Below are positions 56,301 to 63,517 of a DNA stretch of 64,000 bases, piece by piece. Numbering within the stretch: position 1 is the first letter of the stretch; each line of letters begins with the position of its first letter. The stretch covers positions 558,001 to 622,000 of the forward strand of contig NZ_CP032346.1 of the NCBI RefSeq assembly GCF_005222205.1. The letters are read 5' to 3'. A model generated the notes under the pieces. That model was given only the letters and a program-made list of their open reading frames with translations. It was not told where the DNA came from and ran no database searches. The position numbers and the translations under genes were made by a program. Source of the DNA: Azospirillum brasilense (GTDB taxonomy: Bacteria > Pseudomonadota > Alphaproteobacteria > Azospirillales > Azospirillaceae).

Positions 56301-56374
56301 CGTTTCAATTCTTGCTTTAGGTCTGGGCTGGCTGGGTCTTAGCCGTTCTGTCTGGGCCGTTCAGGTCTGGCCGT

Positions 56375-57574
56375 TCAGGTCTTGGCGTCCATGTCGAACA
56401 GGCGGGCGTATTCGGCGAGCGCGTAGCGGTCGGTCATCCCGGCGATGTAGTCGGCGACCAACCGCGCCAGCACCGTCCGGTCCGCCTGCCCGCCCTGCTT
56501 CACGACATCCTCCTGCCATTGCGTCGGCAGGGTGTTCGGTTCGGCCATGAACAGGTCGAACAGGGCGGTGACCACCCGCTTGCACTTGCTCATCTCCCGG
56601 TTCACCCGGTAATGGCGGTACATGCGCTGTTTCAGGAAGGCGCGCAAGGGCCGCTGCGCCTCGACCATCGCCGGGGAGAAGCTGACCACCGCTTCCGGCA
56701 GGGCGCGCAGTTCGGCGGCGCTGCCCGGACGGTGGCGGTCCAGCCGCTCCCGCGTCTCGGCCAGCAGGTCGACGATCATGTTGTTGATCATCCGCCGGAT
56801 CGTCTCGTGGATCAGGCGGGACCGCTCCAGCCCCGGATAGCGGTCGCAGACCTGTCGCACCACCGGGCCGACCAGCGGCAGCTCCGCCACCTCGTCCACC
56901 GTGAACAGGCCGGCGCGCAGCCCGTCGTCGATGTCGTGGTTGTTGTATGCGATGTCGTCGGCCAGCGCCGCCACCTGCGCCTCGGCGCCCGGGTTGGTGT
57001 GAAGCTCCAGGTCCCAGCGCTCCTGGAAGGCGGCCAGCGTCGTCGGCAGCGTTTCACCGTCACGGAGAGGCAGCAGCGGGCCGTTGTGCTTGACCACGCC
57101 CTCCAGCGCTTCCCAGGTCAGGTTCAGCCCGTCGAAATCGGCGTAGCGCCGCTCCAGCATCGTCAGGATGCGCAGCGTCTGGTCGTTGTGGGCGAAGCCG
57201 CCGTAGGGCGCCATGCAGGCGTTCAGCGCGTCCTCGCCGGCGTGGCCGAAGGGGGTGTGGCCGAGATCGTGGGCGAGCGCCACCGCCTCCGCCAGATCCT
57301 CGTTCAGCCCGAGCGCACGGCTGATCGAACGGGCGATCTGCGCCACCTCCAGGCTGTGGGTCAGGCGCGTGCGGAAATAGTCGCCCTCGTGATACACGAA
57401 GACCTGCGTCTTGTATTTCAGCTTGCGGAAGCCGCCGGAATGCACGATGCGGTCGCGGTCGCGCTGGAAGCACGAGCGCGTCGGGCTTTCCGGCTCCGGG
57501 AACAGCCGGCCGCGCGCGTGTGCGGGGTCGCAGCCATAGGGCGCCGGGCGATCCTGGGAGAAGTCCGCCGTCAT
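56375..57574 (-). CDS. dgt: Deoxyguanosinetriphosphate triphosphohydrolase-like protein
   Basis: A 399-residue HD-domain enzyme splitting dNTPs into nucleoside and triphosphate. HD residues: TRLTHSLEVAQIARSIS, then AVALAHDLGHTPFGHAGEDA, the family signature; further metal ligand in ADDIAYNNHDIDDGLRAG. ATG 57574 is preferred over 57610. First gene of the dgt-argS-SPOR-nagZ operon and divergent from erpA. Confidence 0.93.
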   Translation of the reverse strand: MTADFSQDRPAPYGCDPAHARGRLFPEPESPTRSCFQRDRDRIVHSGGFRKLKYKTQVFVYHEGDYFRTRLTHSLEVAQIARSISRALGLNEDLAEAVALAHDLGHTPFGHAGEDALNACMAPYGGFAHNDQTLRILTMLERRYADFDGLNLTWEALEGVVKHNGPLLPLRDGETLPTTLAAFQERWDLELHTNPGAEAQVAALADDIAYNNHDIDDGLRAGLFTVDEVAELPLVGPVVRQVCDRYPGLERSRLIHETIRRMINNMIVDLLAETRERLDRHRPGSAAELRALPEAVVSFSPAMVEAQRPLRAFLKQRMYRHYRVNREMSKCKRVVTALFDLFMAEPNTLPTQWQEDVVKQGGQADRTVLARLVADYIAGMTDRYALAEYARLFDMDAKT

Positions 57575-57694
57575 GGCGCGGACACTACCGACGCAAACCG
57601 CGCTGTGCAACGGCGAAGGCGGAGACCCGCCGAGACATCCGGCAGCCGCCTCCAGGCAAACCGCAGGTCAGGCATGAGATCGCCGGACATGCCT

Positions 57695-57723
57695 TTGACG
57701 AAAGGCGGACACACCCTTACATT
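57695..57723 (+). promoter_or_regulatory. Predicted promoter of erpA
   Basis: TTGACG (-35, 57695-57700), 17 bases, TACATT (-10, 57718-57723); transcription would start ~40 bases before the erpA ATG. Confidence 0.65.
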
Positions 57724-57766
57724 CGTCATCGTGTCGTCTGTCCCGCGAAACTCCGAGGTCCGTCCC

Positions 57767-58135
57767 ATGCCCGACACCGCCCTTCCCGCCACCGCGCAAG
57801 AGGGTGCGCGCGTTCTGACCGTGTCCGACAGCGCCGCCAAGCGCGTCGCCTTCCTGATCGAGCACGAGGGCGACCCGGCCCTGATGCTGCGCCTGACCGT
57901 GTCGGGCGGCGGCTGCTCCGGCTTTCAGTACGGCTTCGCCTTCGACGCCACGGCGAACGAGGACGACCATGTCTTCGAGAAGAACGGCGTGAAGGTCGTC
58001 ACCGACGACGTCTCGCTGGACCTGCTCGCCGGCTCCACCCTCGACTATGTCGAGGACCTGATGGGGGCCGCCTTCCAGATCAAGAATCCGAACGCCACGG
58101 CCTCCTGCGGCTGCGGCAACTCCTTCGCCGCTTGA
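57767..58135 (+). CDS. erpA: Iron-sulfur cluster insertion protein (A-type carrier)
   Basis: A 122-residue A-type carrier that hands Fe-S clusters to apoproteins. Three conserved Cys: GGGCSGFQYGFAFD (first) and ASCGCGNSFAA (second and third) near the C-terminus. GAGG precedes the ATG. Divergent from dgt, followed by xthA. Confidence 0.93.
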   Translation: MPDTALPATAQEGARVLTVSDSAAKRVAFLIEHEGDPALMLRLTVSGGGCSGFQYGFAFDATANEDDHVFEKNGVKVVTDDVSLDLLAGSTLDYVEDLMGAAFQIKNPNATASCGCGNSFAA

Positions 58136-58180
58136 CGGTTCCTTTTTCCCCCGGCCTTTGCCGAACAAGAAGAACACGAC

Positions 58181-58966
58181 GTGAAGATCGCCACCTGGAA
58201 CGTCAATTCGGCGAAGGCCCGCCTTCCGCTGATCACCGACTGGCTGCGCGCGGAGTCCCCGGACGTCGCGCTTCTCCAGGAGATCAAGTGCGAGACCGCG
58301 GCCTTTCCCCGCGCCGCCTTCGAGGAGTTGGGCTATCACGTCACGCCGGTGGGGCAGAAATCCTACAACGGCGTGGCGTTCCTCTCCAAGGCGCCGCACG
58401 AGGACGTGCTGACCCGCCTGCCCGGCGAGCCGGAGGACGAGCAGGCCCGCTATGTCGAGGCCACGGTGGCCGGCGTGCGCATCGCCTCGCTCTATCTGCC
58501 CAACGGCAATCCGCTCGGGACGGAGAAATTCGCCTACAAGCTCCGCTGGATGGACCGGCTGCACGCCCACGCCCGCGGCCTGCTGGCGCAGGAGATCCCC
58601 TTCGTTCTGGGCGGCGACTACAACATCATTCCGGAGCCGCGCGACGTCTTCGACCCGGTGGCCTTCGCCGGCGACGCCCTGTTCCAGCCCGAATCGCGGG
58701 CGAAGTTCCGTGCCCTGTTGAATCTGGGCCTGACCGAAGCCTACCGCGCCCTTCACGACGACGACCACGCCTACACCTTCTGGGATTATCAGGCGGGCTG
58801 CTGGCCGCGCGACCTGGGGTTGCGCATCGATCACTTCCTGCTGTCCCCGCAAGCCGCCGACCGTCTGGTGGAGTGCCGCATCGACCGCCGCCCGCGCGGT
58901 GCGGAAAAGGCGTCCGACCACACGCCCGTCCTTCTCCACCTGCGCGACGGATCAGACATTTCTTAA
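58181..58966 (+). CDS. xthA: Exodeoxyribonuclease III
   Basis: A 261-residue AP endonuclease/3'-5' exonuclease. KIATWNVNSAKARLPLITDW at the start, LLQEIKCE (catalytic Glu) and LGGDYNIIPEPRDVFDP, ending DHTPVLLHL with the catalytic His. GTG start at 58181. Co-oriented with erpA (45-base gap). Confidence 0.95.
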   Translation: MKIATWNVNSAKARLPLITDWLRAESPDVALLQEIKCETAAFPRAAFEELGYHVTPVGQKSYNGVAFLSKAPHEDVLTRLPGEPEDEQARYVEATVAGVRIASLYLPNGNPLGTEKFAYKLRWMDRLHAHARGLLAQEIPFVLGGDYNIIPEPRDVFDPVAFAGDALFQPESRAKFRALLNLGLTEAYRALHDDDHAYTFWDYQAGCWPRDLGLRIDHFLLSPQAADRLVECRIDRRPRGAEKASDHTPVLLHLRDGSDIS

Positions 58967-59039
58967 ATTTTTTCACGCATCCTCAAGGCCGACTCGGAAA
59001 CCGAGCAAGCGTCCATCCGCGGGGAGAGGCGGCAAAACG

Positions 59040-59612
59040 ATGGTCTGGGGACAGGACAGCGGGCGCAGAGCGATCGAAGAGTTGCTGACGGCCATCGAGC
59101 AGCAGGCCGGTGAGGCGGTCGCCCTGGGAGAGCGCGCGCAGCGGGACATCGAGGAGGACCGTTTCTCCTCCTTCCTCGGCTTCCGCCGGAAGGTGGAGGA
59201 GGTGCGCGCCCTCGTCGCCTTGACGGAAGAGCGCCTGACGACCGTCAACACGGCCAAGCTGGCCGACCTGCGCACGGAGTTCGAGCGGATCGACCTGTTG
59301 CTGACCGGCCTGCTGGCCCGCGCCACACGGAACTACTTCGAACGGATGCGGGACGATCAGGCGCTTCCCATCGGCGCGCGCGACCTGTTCGAACCGGAGT
59401 TGAAGATCATCGAGGAGATGCGCAGCAAGCTGGACCGCCCGCATTACGCGGGCCGCGTGTCGGCCACGGTGATCGAGGATCTGGAAGCGACCGGCGCCAT
59501 GATCCGCAAGGTCATCAGCCGTGCCTCCAGCCTACCCGATTTTTCCGACGCCCCGACGCCGCCGAAACCGACGAAGCGGCTCTCGAACCTGGGCCGCCCG
59601 ATCCGCATGTGA
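59040..59612 (+). CDS. Coiled-coil hypothetical protein
   Basis: A 190-residue soluble, mostly helical and charged protein (MVWGQDSGRRAIEELLTAIE, LADLRTEFERIDLLLTGLLA). It has no signal peptide, membrane segment or known motif, and a proline-rich short C-terminus (SDAPTPPKPTKR). GGGGAGAGGC precedes the ATG. Family not recognised. Confidence 0.6.
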   Translation: MVWGQDSGRRAIEELLTAIEQQAGEAVALGERAQRDIEEDRFSSFLGFRRKVEEVRALVALTEERLTTVNTAKLADLRTEFERIDLLLTGLLARATRNYFERMRDDQALPIGARDLFEPELKIIEEMRSKLDRPHYAGRVSATVIEDLEATGAMIRKVISRASSLPDFSDAPTPPKPTKRLSNLGRPIRM

Positions 59613-59784
59613 GCCGTCCGCCTCGAAGCAACGTATTTCCGCCGCGACGGGCATCAAAAGCGAGTTGACCGACGACGTATGACACGGCATGTTCCCCCCG
59701 CTTCCGACCGCGACCAAGCGGTGCGCCGGCAACCGACGTCGGTTATTGGGGGAGTAAGGGGACAAGGGTAAACTTGATCCCCAG

Positions 59785-59812
59785 GCGTTCAAGGGTAAGC
59801 CCTTGAAAACGC
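59785..59812. repeat. Hairpin just upstream of tRNA-Ser
   Basis: CAAGGG-TAAG-CCCTTG, flanked by GCGTT and AAAACGC, forms a stem 5 bases before the tRNA. It lies between the coiled-coil gene and the tRNA; it could be a processing or termination element. Confidence 0.45.
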
Positions 59813-59817
59813 TGATT

Positions 59818-59907
59818 GGATGGGTGGCCGAGCGGTTTAAGGCTCCAGTCTTGAAAACTGGCGTGGGGGCAACCCCACCGTGGGTTCGAATCCCACCCCA
59901 TCCGCCA
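59818..59907 (+). tRNA. tRNA-Ser (anticodon UGA)
   Basis: A 90-base class II tRNA. The acceptor stem GGATGGG pairs with CCCATCC; the anticodon loop CTTGAAA gives UGA; a long variable arm (GTGGGGGCAACCCCAC) marks serine tRNAs; T-arm GTGGGTTCGAATCCCAC. CCA is encoded (59905-59907). An integrase lies 240 bases downstream, so its 3' end is the likely attachment site. Confidence 0.97.
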
Positions 59908-59940
59908 TCCGGCTTTCCACAGCCGTCCACGGCGATCCAT

Positions 59941-59965
59941 AAAAGCCTTGAAAGATAAGGCTTTT
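59941..59965 (+). terminator. Rho-independent terminator of tRNA-Ser
   Basis: AAAAGCCTT / AAGGCTTTT, a perfect 9-bp stem with a 7-base loop and T run, 34 bases after the tRNA. Confidence 0.85.
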
Positions 59966-60022
59966 GCATCTCCCCCTTATCCATATGCGTCCACCGCCAA
60001 CCACCGCAATCCGCTGTAGGAT

Positions 60023-60127
60023 GGTGGGTAATGTGGTGGGTGCACGATAGGCAGGGTGCCGGACCAGGGCCGAAGCCGGGCTTCTACCCACCAAAACCCT
60101 ACCCACCAAAAAGCCACCGCACCCACC
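60023..60127. repeat. Five ACCCACC boxes between tRNA-Ser and the integrase gene
   Basis: GGTGGGT occurs at 60023 and 60035, and its complement ACCCACC at 60086, 60101 and 60121. Such short repeats, inverted between two groups, resemble arm-type binding sites of tyrosine recombinases; several CCACCGC boxes lie nearby. Interpretation is inference. Confidence 0.55.
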
Positions 60128-60149
60128 AACCACAGCGTAACTCGTTGTT

Positions 60150-61415
60150 ATGGAGGGGAAATTGCCGAAGACGGCTGCCGGGCTCACGGCCCGCAAGGTC
60201 GCGACGGTTAAGGTGCCGGGCATGTTTGCCGATGGCAACGGTCTGTACCTCCAGGTGACCGCGACCGGCGCGAAAACGTGGATTTTCCGCTACGGCTTCG
60301 CCGGCCGGCGGCGCGAGATGGGGCTGGGCTCCGCCAAGACGGTGACGCTCGCCAAGGCTCGCGACGAGGCGCAGAAGAAGCGGGGACTGCTTGCTGAGGG
60401 AATCGATCCATTAGAGGCGAAGGCCCAACAGGAGGCCAAGCAACGTCTCGCCGCCGTCCGGTTGACCAGCTTCCGCGAGTGCGCTGAAGCTTACATCAAG
60501 GCGAATCGACCTGGATGGTCCAACGACAAGCACGCGGCCCAATGGGAAAGCACATTAGCAGCCTATGCCTATCCAGTGCTGGGTGACCTTCCTGTTGCCG
60601 AGATCGACACCACGCTCGTGCTGAAGGTGCTGGAAGCGATCTGGACCACCAAGACCGAAACCGCCAGCCGCGTGCGCGGCCGGATCGAAGCGGTTCTCGA
60701 CTATGCCAAGGTCCGGGGCCATCGAACCGGCGAGAACCCGGCCCGCTGGAAAGGGCACCTTGACCTGATTTTGCCCGCCAAGGCGGCGGTGGCACGAGTA
60801 GAGCACCATCCTGCCCTCCCTTATCCTGAGATGCCGGCTTTCTGGCCGAAGCTCCAGGCTCAGGACGGCATGGGAGCCCGTGCGCTTGAGTTCTGCATCC
60901 TGACGGCCGCACGCTCTTCCGAGGTGCTGGGCGCGCGCTGGGGCGAAATCGACATTAAAGCAAAAGTCTGGACCATCCCAGCCAATCGCATGAAGGCCGG
61001 TTCTGAACACCGCGTCCCTCTGAGCACGCCCGCCATCGCCCTGCTGCGCAAAATGGCCGCGATTCGCACCGGCACCAGCCCAAACGATCTGGTGTTCCCT
61101 GGCCAGCGCGACGCGCGCCCGCTGTCCAACATGGCAATGGCGATGGTGTTGCGGCGCATGACGCTTGATGCCACGCCACATGGCTTCCGCTCGACCTTCC
61201 GCACTTGGGTAGCGGAGCAGACCCGCTTTCCTGATGCCGTTGCCGAGGCCGCGCTCGCCCACACCATCGACGACAAGGTGGTTGCCGCCTACCAGCGGGG
61301 CACAATGCTGGAGAAGCGACGCGAGTTGATGGAAGCGTGGGCGCACTTCTGCACCGTCGTGGACGCCAAGACGGCACTGCTGGACCGCCGCAGCACGAAA
61401 CGCAGCGCGCGCTGA
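60150..61415 (+). CDS. int: P4-type tyrosine integrase
   Basis: A 421-residue site-specific recombinase. N-terminal arm-binding domain (TARKVATVKVPGMFADGNGL, DUF4102-type), core-binding helices, and the catalytic domain: Arg in LTAARSSEVLGARW (~254), HGFR in TPHGFRSTFRTWVAE (~343), His in EAALAHTIDDKVVAAY, and Tyr ~380. It integrates the element at the tRNA gene. ATG 60150 is given; TTG 60162, right after GGAGGGGAAA, is perhaps better (MPKTAAGLTA). Confidence 0.93.
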   Translation: MEGKLPKTAAGLTARKVATVKVPGMFADGNGLYLQVTATGAKTWIFRYGFAGRRREMGLGSAKTVTLAKARDEAQKKRGLLAEGIDPLEAKAQQEAKQRLAAVRLTSFRECAEAYIKANRPGWSNDKHAAQWESTLAAYAYPVLGDLPVAEIDTTLVLKVLEAIWTTKTETASRVRGRIEAVLDYAKVRGHRTGENPARWKGHLDLILPAKAAVARVEHHPALPYPEMPAFWPKLQAQDGMGARALEFCILTAARSSEVLGARWGEIDIKAKVWTIPANRMKAGSEHRVPLSTPAIALLRKMAAIRTGTSPNDLVFPGQRDARPLSNMAMAMVLRRMTLDATPHGFRSTFRTWVAEQTRFPDAVAEAALAHTIDDKVVAAYQRGTMLEKRRELMEAWAHFCTVVDAKTALLDRRSTKRSAR

Positions 61416-61559
61416 CCCTCACCACAACAGCACCATTGTGCCTTAGCTGTAACAACACTCACCACAGGCGCGGCTAGGATTGGCCGTTGAACGCCGGGTC
61501 CCTGCCCCGGCCCGCCGCGCCGCTTCACCCAGCAGGAACGCCCGCAGGGGGGCATACCC

Positions 61560-62240
61560 ATGGAAACCACGCCCGAAAACGGGACAGATCATACCGGTAC
61601 CGTCAGCCCGTATTCCGCCGATGAAATCGCGGAGATCATCAAGGCACTGAACGTGTGTCCCGACGATCCAGCAGCCCATTCCACGGTTCACAGGGTCGAA
61701 GAGGCTGCCCGGTTGTTCAACGGGTTCAGCGGAAGGGGAAATGGGCCTGATCTGAACAGGCCACCAGGGCTGCGAAAAGCAACATCGGAGATAGCTGATG
61801 TTGAGATGCGGCTGACAAATATTGCCTTTCAGTTGGATGAATTGCGAAGTTTCGTTTTTGGCCTTCATCCCGACGTGCGTCGTCATGTTGATGACCGCCG
61901 CATTTTCAAATTGGCAGAGGAAATACACTCTGCTCTTGGGAATATAAAACCGCCACAGGAACACCGCACCAGACCAACTTCAGAAGCGGAGTTGGCTTTC
62001 ATTGATCGTATCGCGAGTATCTGGGAGGAGGTAACCGGCAAGGACGCACGAGCCGGACGCAACCCAGGAAACGGAAAACTTGGGCCATTCGCCCGCTTTG
62101 TTTTCTCAGCTCTTGCGCCAGTGAAAAAAGATCAGATGTGGGCGAAGAGCTCGACAGATAAGAAACCCCTCACGCCAGGGGCCGTATATCAACTAATACG
62201 TGAATGGCGAGGTGGAAGTACGGCTCTTCCCCACAGATAA
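61560..62240 (+). CDS. Hypothetical protein of the element
   Basis: A 226-residue soluble protein. It has no recognisable domain; two helical, charged segments (IAEIIKALNVCPDDPAAHST; FIDRIASIWEEVTGKDARAG) and a C-terminus LTPGAVYQLIREWRGGST. The second half is AT-rich compared with the chromosome, supporting foreign origin. AGGGGGG precedes the ATG. Such accessory genes between integrase and excisionase may affect host defence or regulation; nothing specific is seen. Confidence 0.6.
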   Translation: METTPENGTDHTGTVSPYSADEIAEIIKALNVCPDDPAAHSTVHRVEEAARLFNGFSGRGNGPDLNRPPGLRKATSEIADVEMRLTNIAFQLDELRSFVFGLHPDVRRHVDDRRIFKLAEEIHSALGNIKPPQEHRTRPTSEAELAFIDRIASIWEEVTGKDARAGRNPGNGKLGPFARFVFSALAPVKKDQMWAKSSTDKKPLTPGAVYQLIREWRGGSTALPHR

Positions 62241-62248
62241 TTCCTGAT

Positions 62249-62302
62249 GGGCGGCTAATCTTCCAACGCAAGGCCGATTGTCCACGTCGAGATTAGACGC
62301 CC
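62249..62302. repeat. Inverted repeat upstream of the excisionase-like gene
   Basis: GGGCGGCTAATCT (62249-62261) and AGATTAGACGCCC (62290-62302) pair at 12 of 13 positions around a 28-base loop. It could be an operator or a transcription terminator. It lies between the unknown gene and the HTH gene. Confidence 0.6.
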
Positions 62303-62369
62303 TCCCTGATAGCCCCTCAGCCGCCCACGATGATCCGCAGCAAGTCCACTCTTGTTGCGGAGTTTTCGC

Positions 62370-62633
62370 GTGAAGCCCATCTCCAGCCTCGACCCCCGTG
62401 ACATTCTCCCCAGTGCGCTCTATGCGGCGGCGCCTTCCCTCACCGAGCCCGTCGCCATGACCGTGCCGCACGCCGTCCAGTTCTCTGGAATTGGGCGTTC
62501 GAGGCTTTACGAACTGATGAACGCGGGCCAGATTGAAGCCGTTAAAGCCGGCAACCGCACGCTGGTCCTCACGGCTTCGATCCGAGCCTATCTCGCCGAC
62601 TTGCCCGCCGCCTTCCCGAAGCGGGAGGGTTAG
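62370..62633 (+). CDS. Excisionase-like helix-turn-helix protein
   Basis: An 87-residue DNA-binding protein. The HTH_17 (MerR-like excisionase) motif is at residues ~37-85: AVQFSGIGRSRLYELMNAGQ, then IEAVKAGNRTLVLTASIRAY. Such proteins act as directionality factors or repressors of integrative elements. GTG 62370 is chosen with GCGGAG upstream; TTG 62352 is an alternative. Confidence 0.75.
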   Translation: MKPISSLDPRDILPSALYAAAPSLTEPVAMTVPHAVQFSGIGRSRLYELMNAGQIEAVKAGNRTLVLTASIRAYLADLPAAFPKREG

Positions 62634-62635
62634 GG

Positions 62636-62764
62636 ATGCGCCGCCTGCCCTACTTTATCCGCCGCCGGGTGAAGGCGGTGGTGGTGTGGCTCGGCATGAG
62701 GGGCCTGATCCCGTTGAGGGTGGGCGACTGGCTCATCCAGCGCGGGGGGCTCAGCGATGCGTGA
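62636..62764 (+). CDS. Very small basic protein of the element
   Basis: A 42-residue frame: MRRLPYFIRRRVKAVVVWLG then MRGLIPLRVGDWLIQRGGLS. GGAGGG precedes the ATG, two bases after the HTH gene stop, and its end overlaps the next start (ATGCGTGA), typical of tightly packed element genes. Short, basic and amphipathic; function unknown. Confidence 0.5.
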   Translation: MRRLPYFIRRRVKAVVVWLGMRGLIPLRVGDWLIQRGGLSDA

Positions 62765-63176
62765 GCCCATGCACCCCAACTCGTTGGGGCTGATCGCGCC
62801 GAAGCTGGCGAGGCTGTTGCCCGTCCTGGGGTCCGACAAGCCGGGCGAGGTGGTCAACGCCGCCGCCGCAATCAGCCGCACGCTGGCCGCCGCTGGCACC
62901 GACTGGCACGACCTTACCGCCCTGCTCACAGCAGCACCTGCCCCGCCGCAGGGCATTACCCCACACCAGGGGGCCACACCCCAGTCGCGTCCGGGGTCTG
63001 TCACCTCGTGGGGTGCCGCCCACCGGCTGTTGGAGAATCCCGCCCTGCTGAACGATTGGGAGCACGGTTTCGTCTCATCCGTCCTGAGCCAGATGGTGGC
63101 CGGCAAGCGGCTTTCCGGGAAACAAGCCACCACCCTCATGCGGATTTACCGCCAGCGCCATAGAGGTGGGCGATGA
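62757..63176 (+). CDS. Hypothetical protein of the element
   Basis: A 139-residue protein (MREPMHPNSLGLIAPKLARL). Helical N-terminal half, a Pro/Gln linker (APPQGITPHQGATPQ) and a conserved-looking C-terminus LNDWEHGFVSSVLSQMVAGK then RLSGKQATTLMRIYRQ. The C-terminal pattern of short helices resembles small replication-associated proteins of phage-like elements, but I cannot name a family. Overlaps the next gene by four bases. Confidence 0.55.
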   Translation: MREPMHPNSLGLIAPKLARLLPVLGSDKPGEVVNAAAAISRTLAAAGTDWHDLTALLTAAPAPPQGITPHQGATPQSRPGSVTSWGAAHRLLENPALLNDWEHGFVSSVLSQMVAGKRLSGKQATTLMRIYRQRHRGGR

Positions 63177-63517
63177 GCCTCGACGCCTCGAAGCTGGTCT
63201 GGCGGCACTCTCAGGCGACCGGTAGCGCCCGCGTGGTTCTGCTGGCGCTGGCCGACCATGCCAACGAAGCCTTCGAAGCATGGCCGTCCCAGGCCACGCT
63301 TGCCGGTATGGCGAAGGTGACCGACCGTCAGGTGCGCAAGGCGCTGCGCCGGTTGGTGGAGTTGGGGGAAATCACCCCCATCAGAACCGGGCCACGCGGG
63401 GTGACCGTCTACCGCATCACCTGCGGAGCCCCTGAAGCTGGCACCCCACCCCGGCGGGAGCTCCGACCCCGGAACTCCAGTTCCACCCGGAACCCCAGTT
63501 CCACCCTGGAACTCTAG
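63173..63517 (+). CDS. Helix-turn-helix replication-type protein, N-terminal part (frame broken)
   Basis: A 114-residue frame with a winged-helix domain of the phage replication O / HTH_36 type: KLVWRHSQATGSARVVLLAL then ADHANEAFEAWPSQATLAGM, KVTDRQVRKALRRLVELGEI, with YRITCG closing. From ~residue 85 the reading becomes low-complexity (PRNSSSTRNPSS) inside the palindrome array and stops at a TAG in the third repeat. The matching C-terminal domain lies in the -1 frame (63436 on). So the gene is split by a frameshift in or before the repeats. Confidence 0.7.
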   Translation: MSLDASKLVWRHSQATGSARVVLLALADHANEAFEAWPSQATLAGMAKVTDRQVRKALRRLVELGEITPIRTGPRGVTVYRITCGAPEAGTPPRRELRPRNSSSTRNPSSTLEL

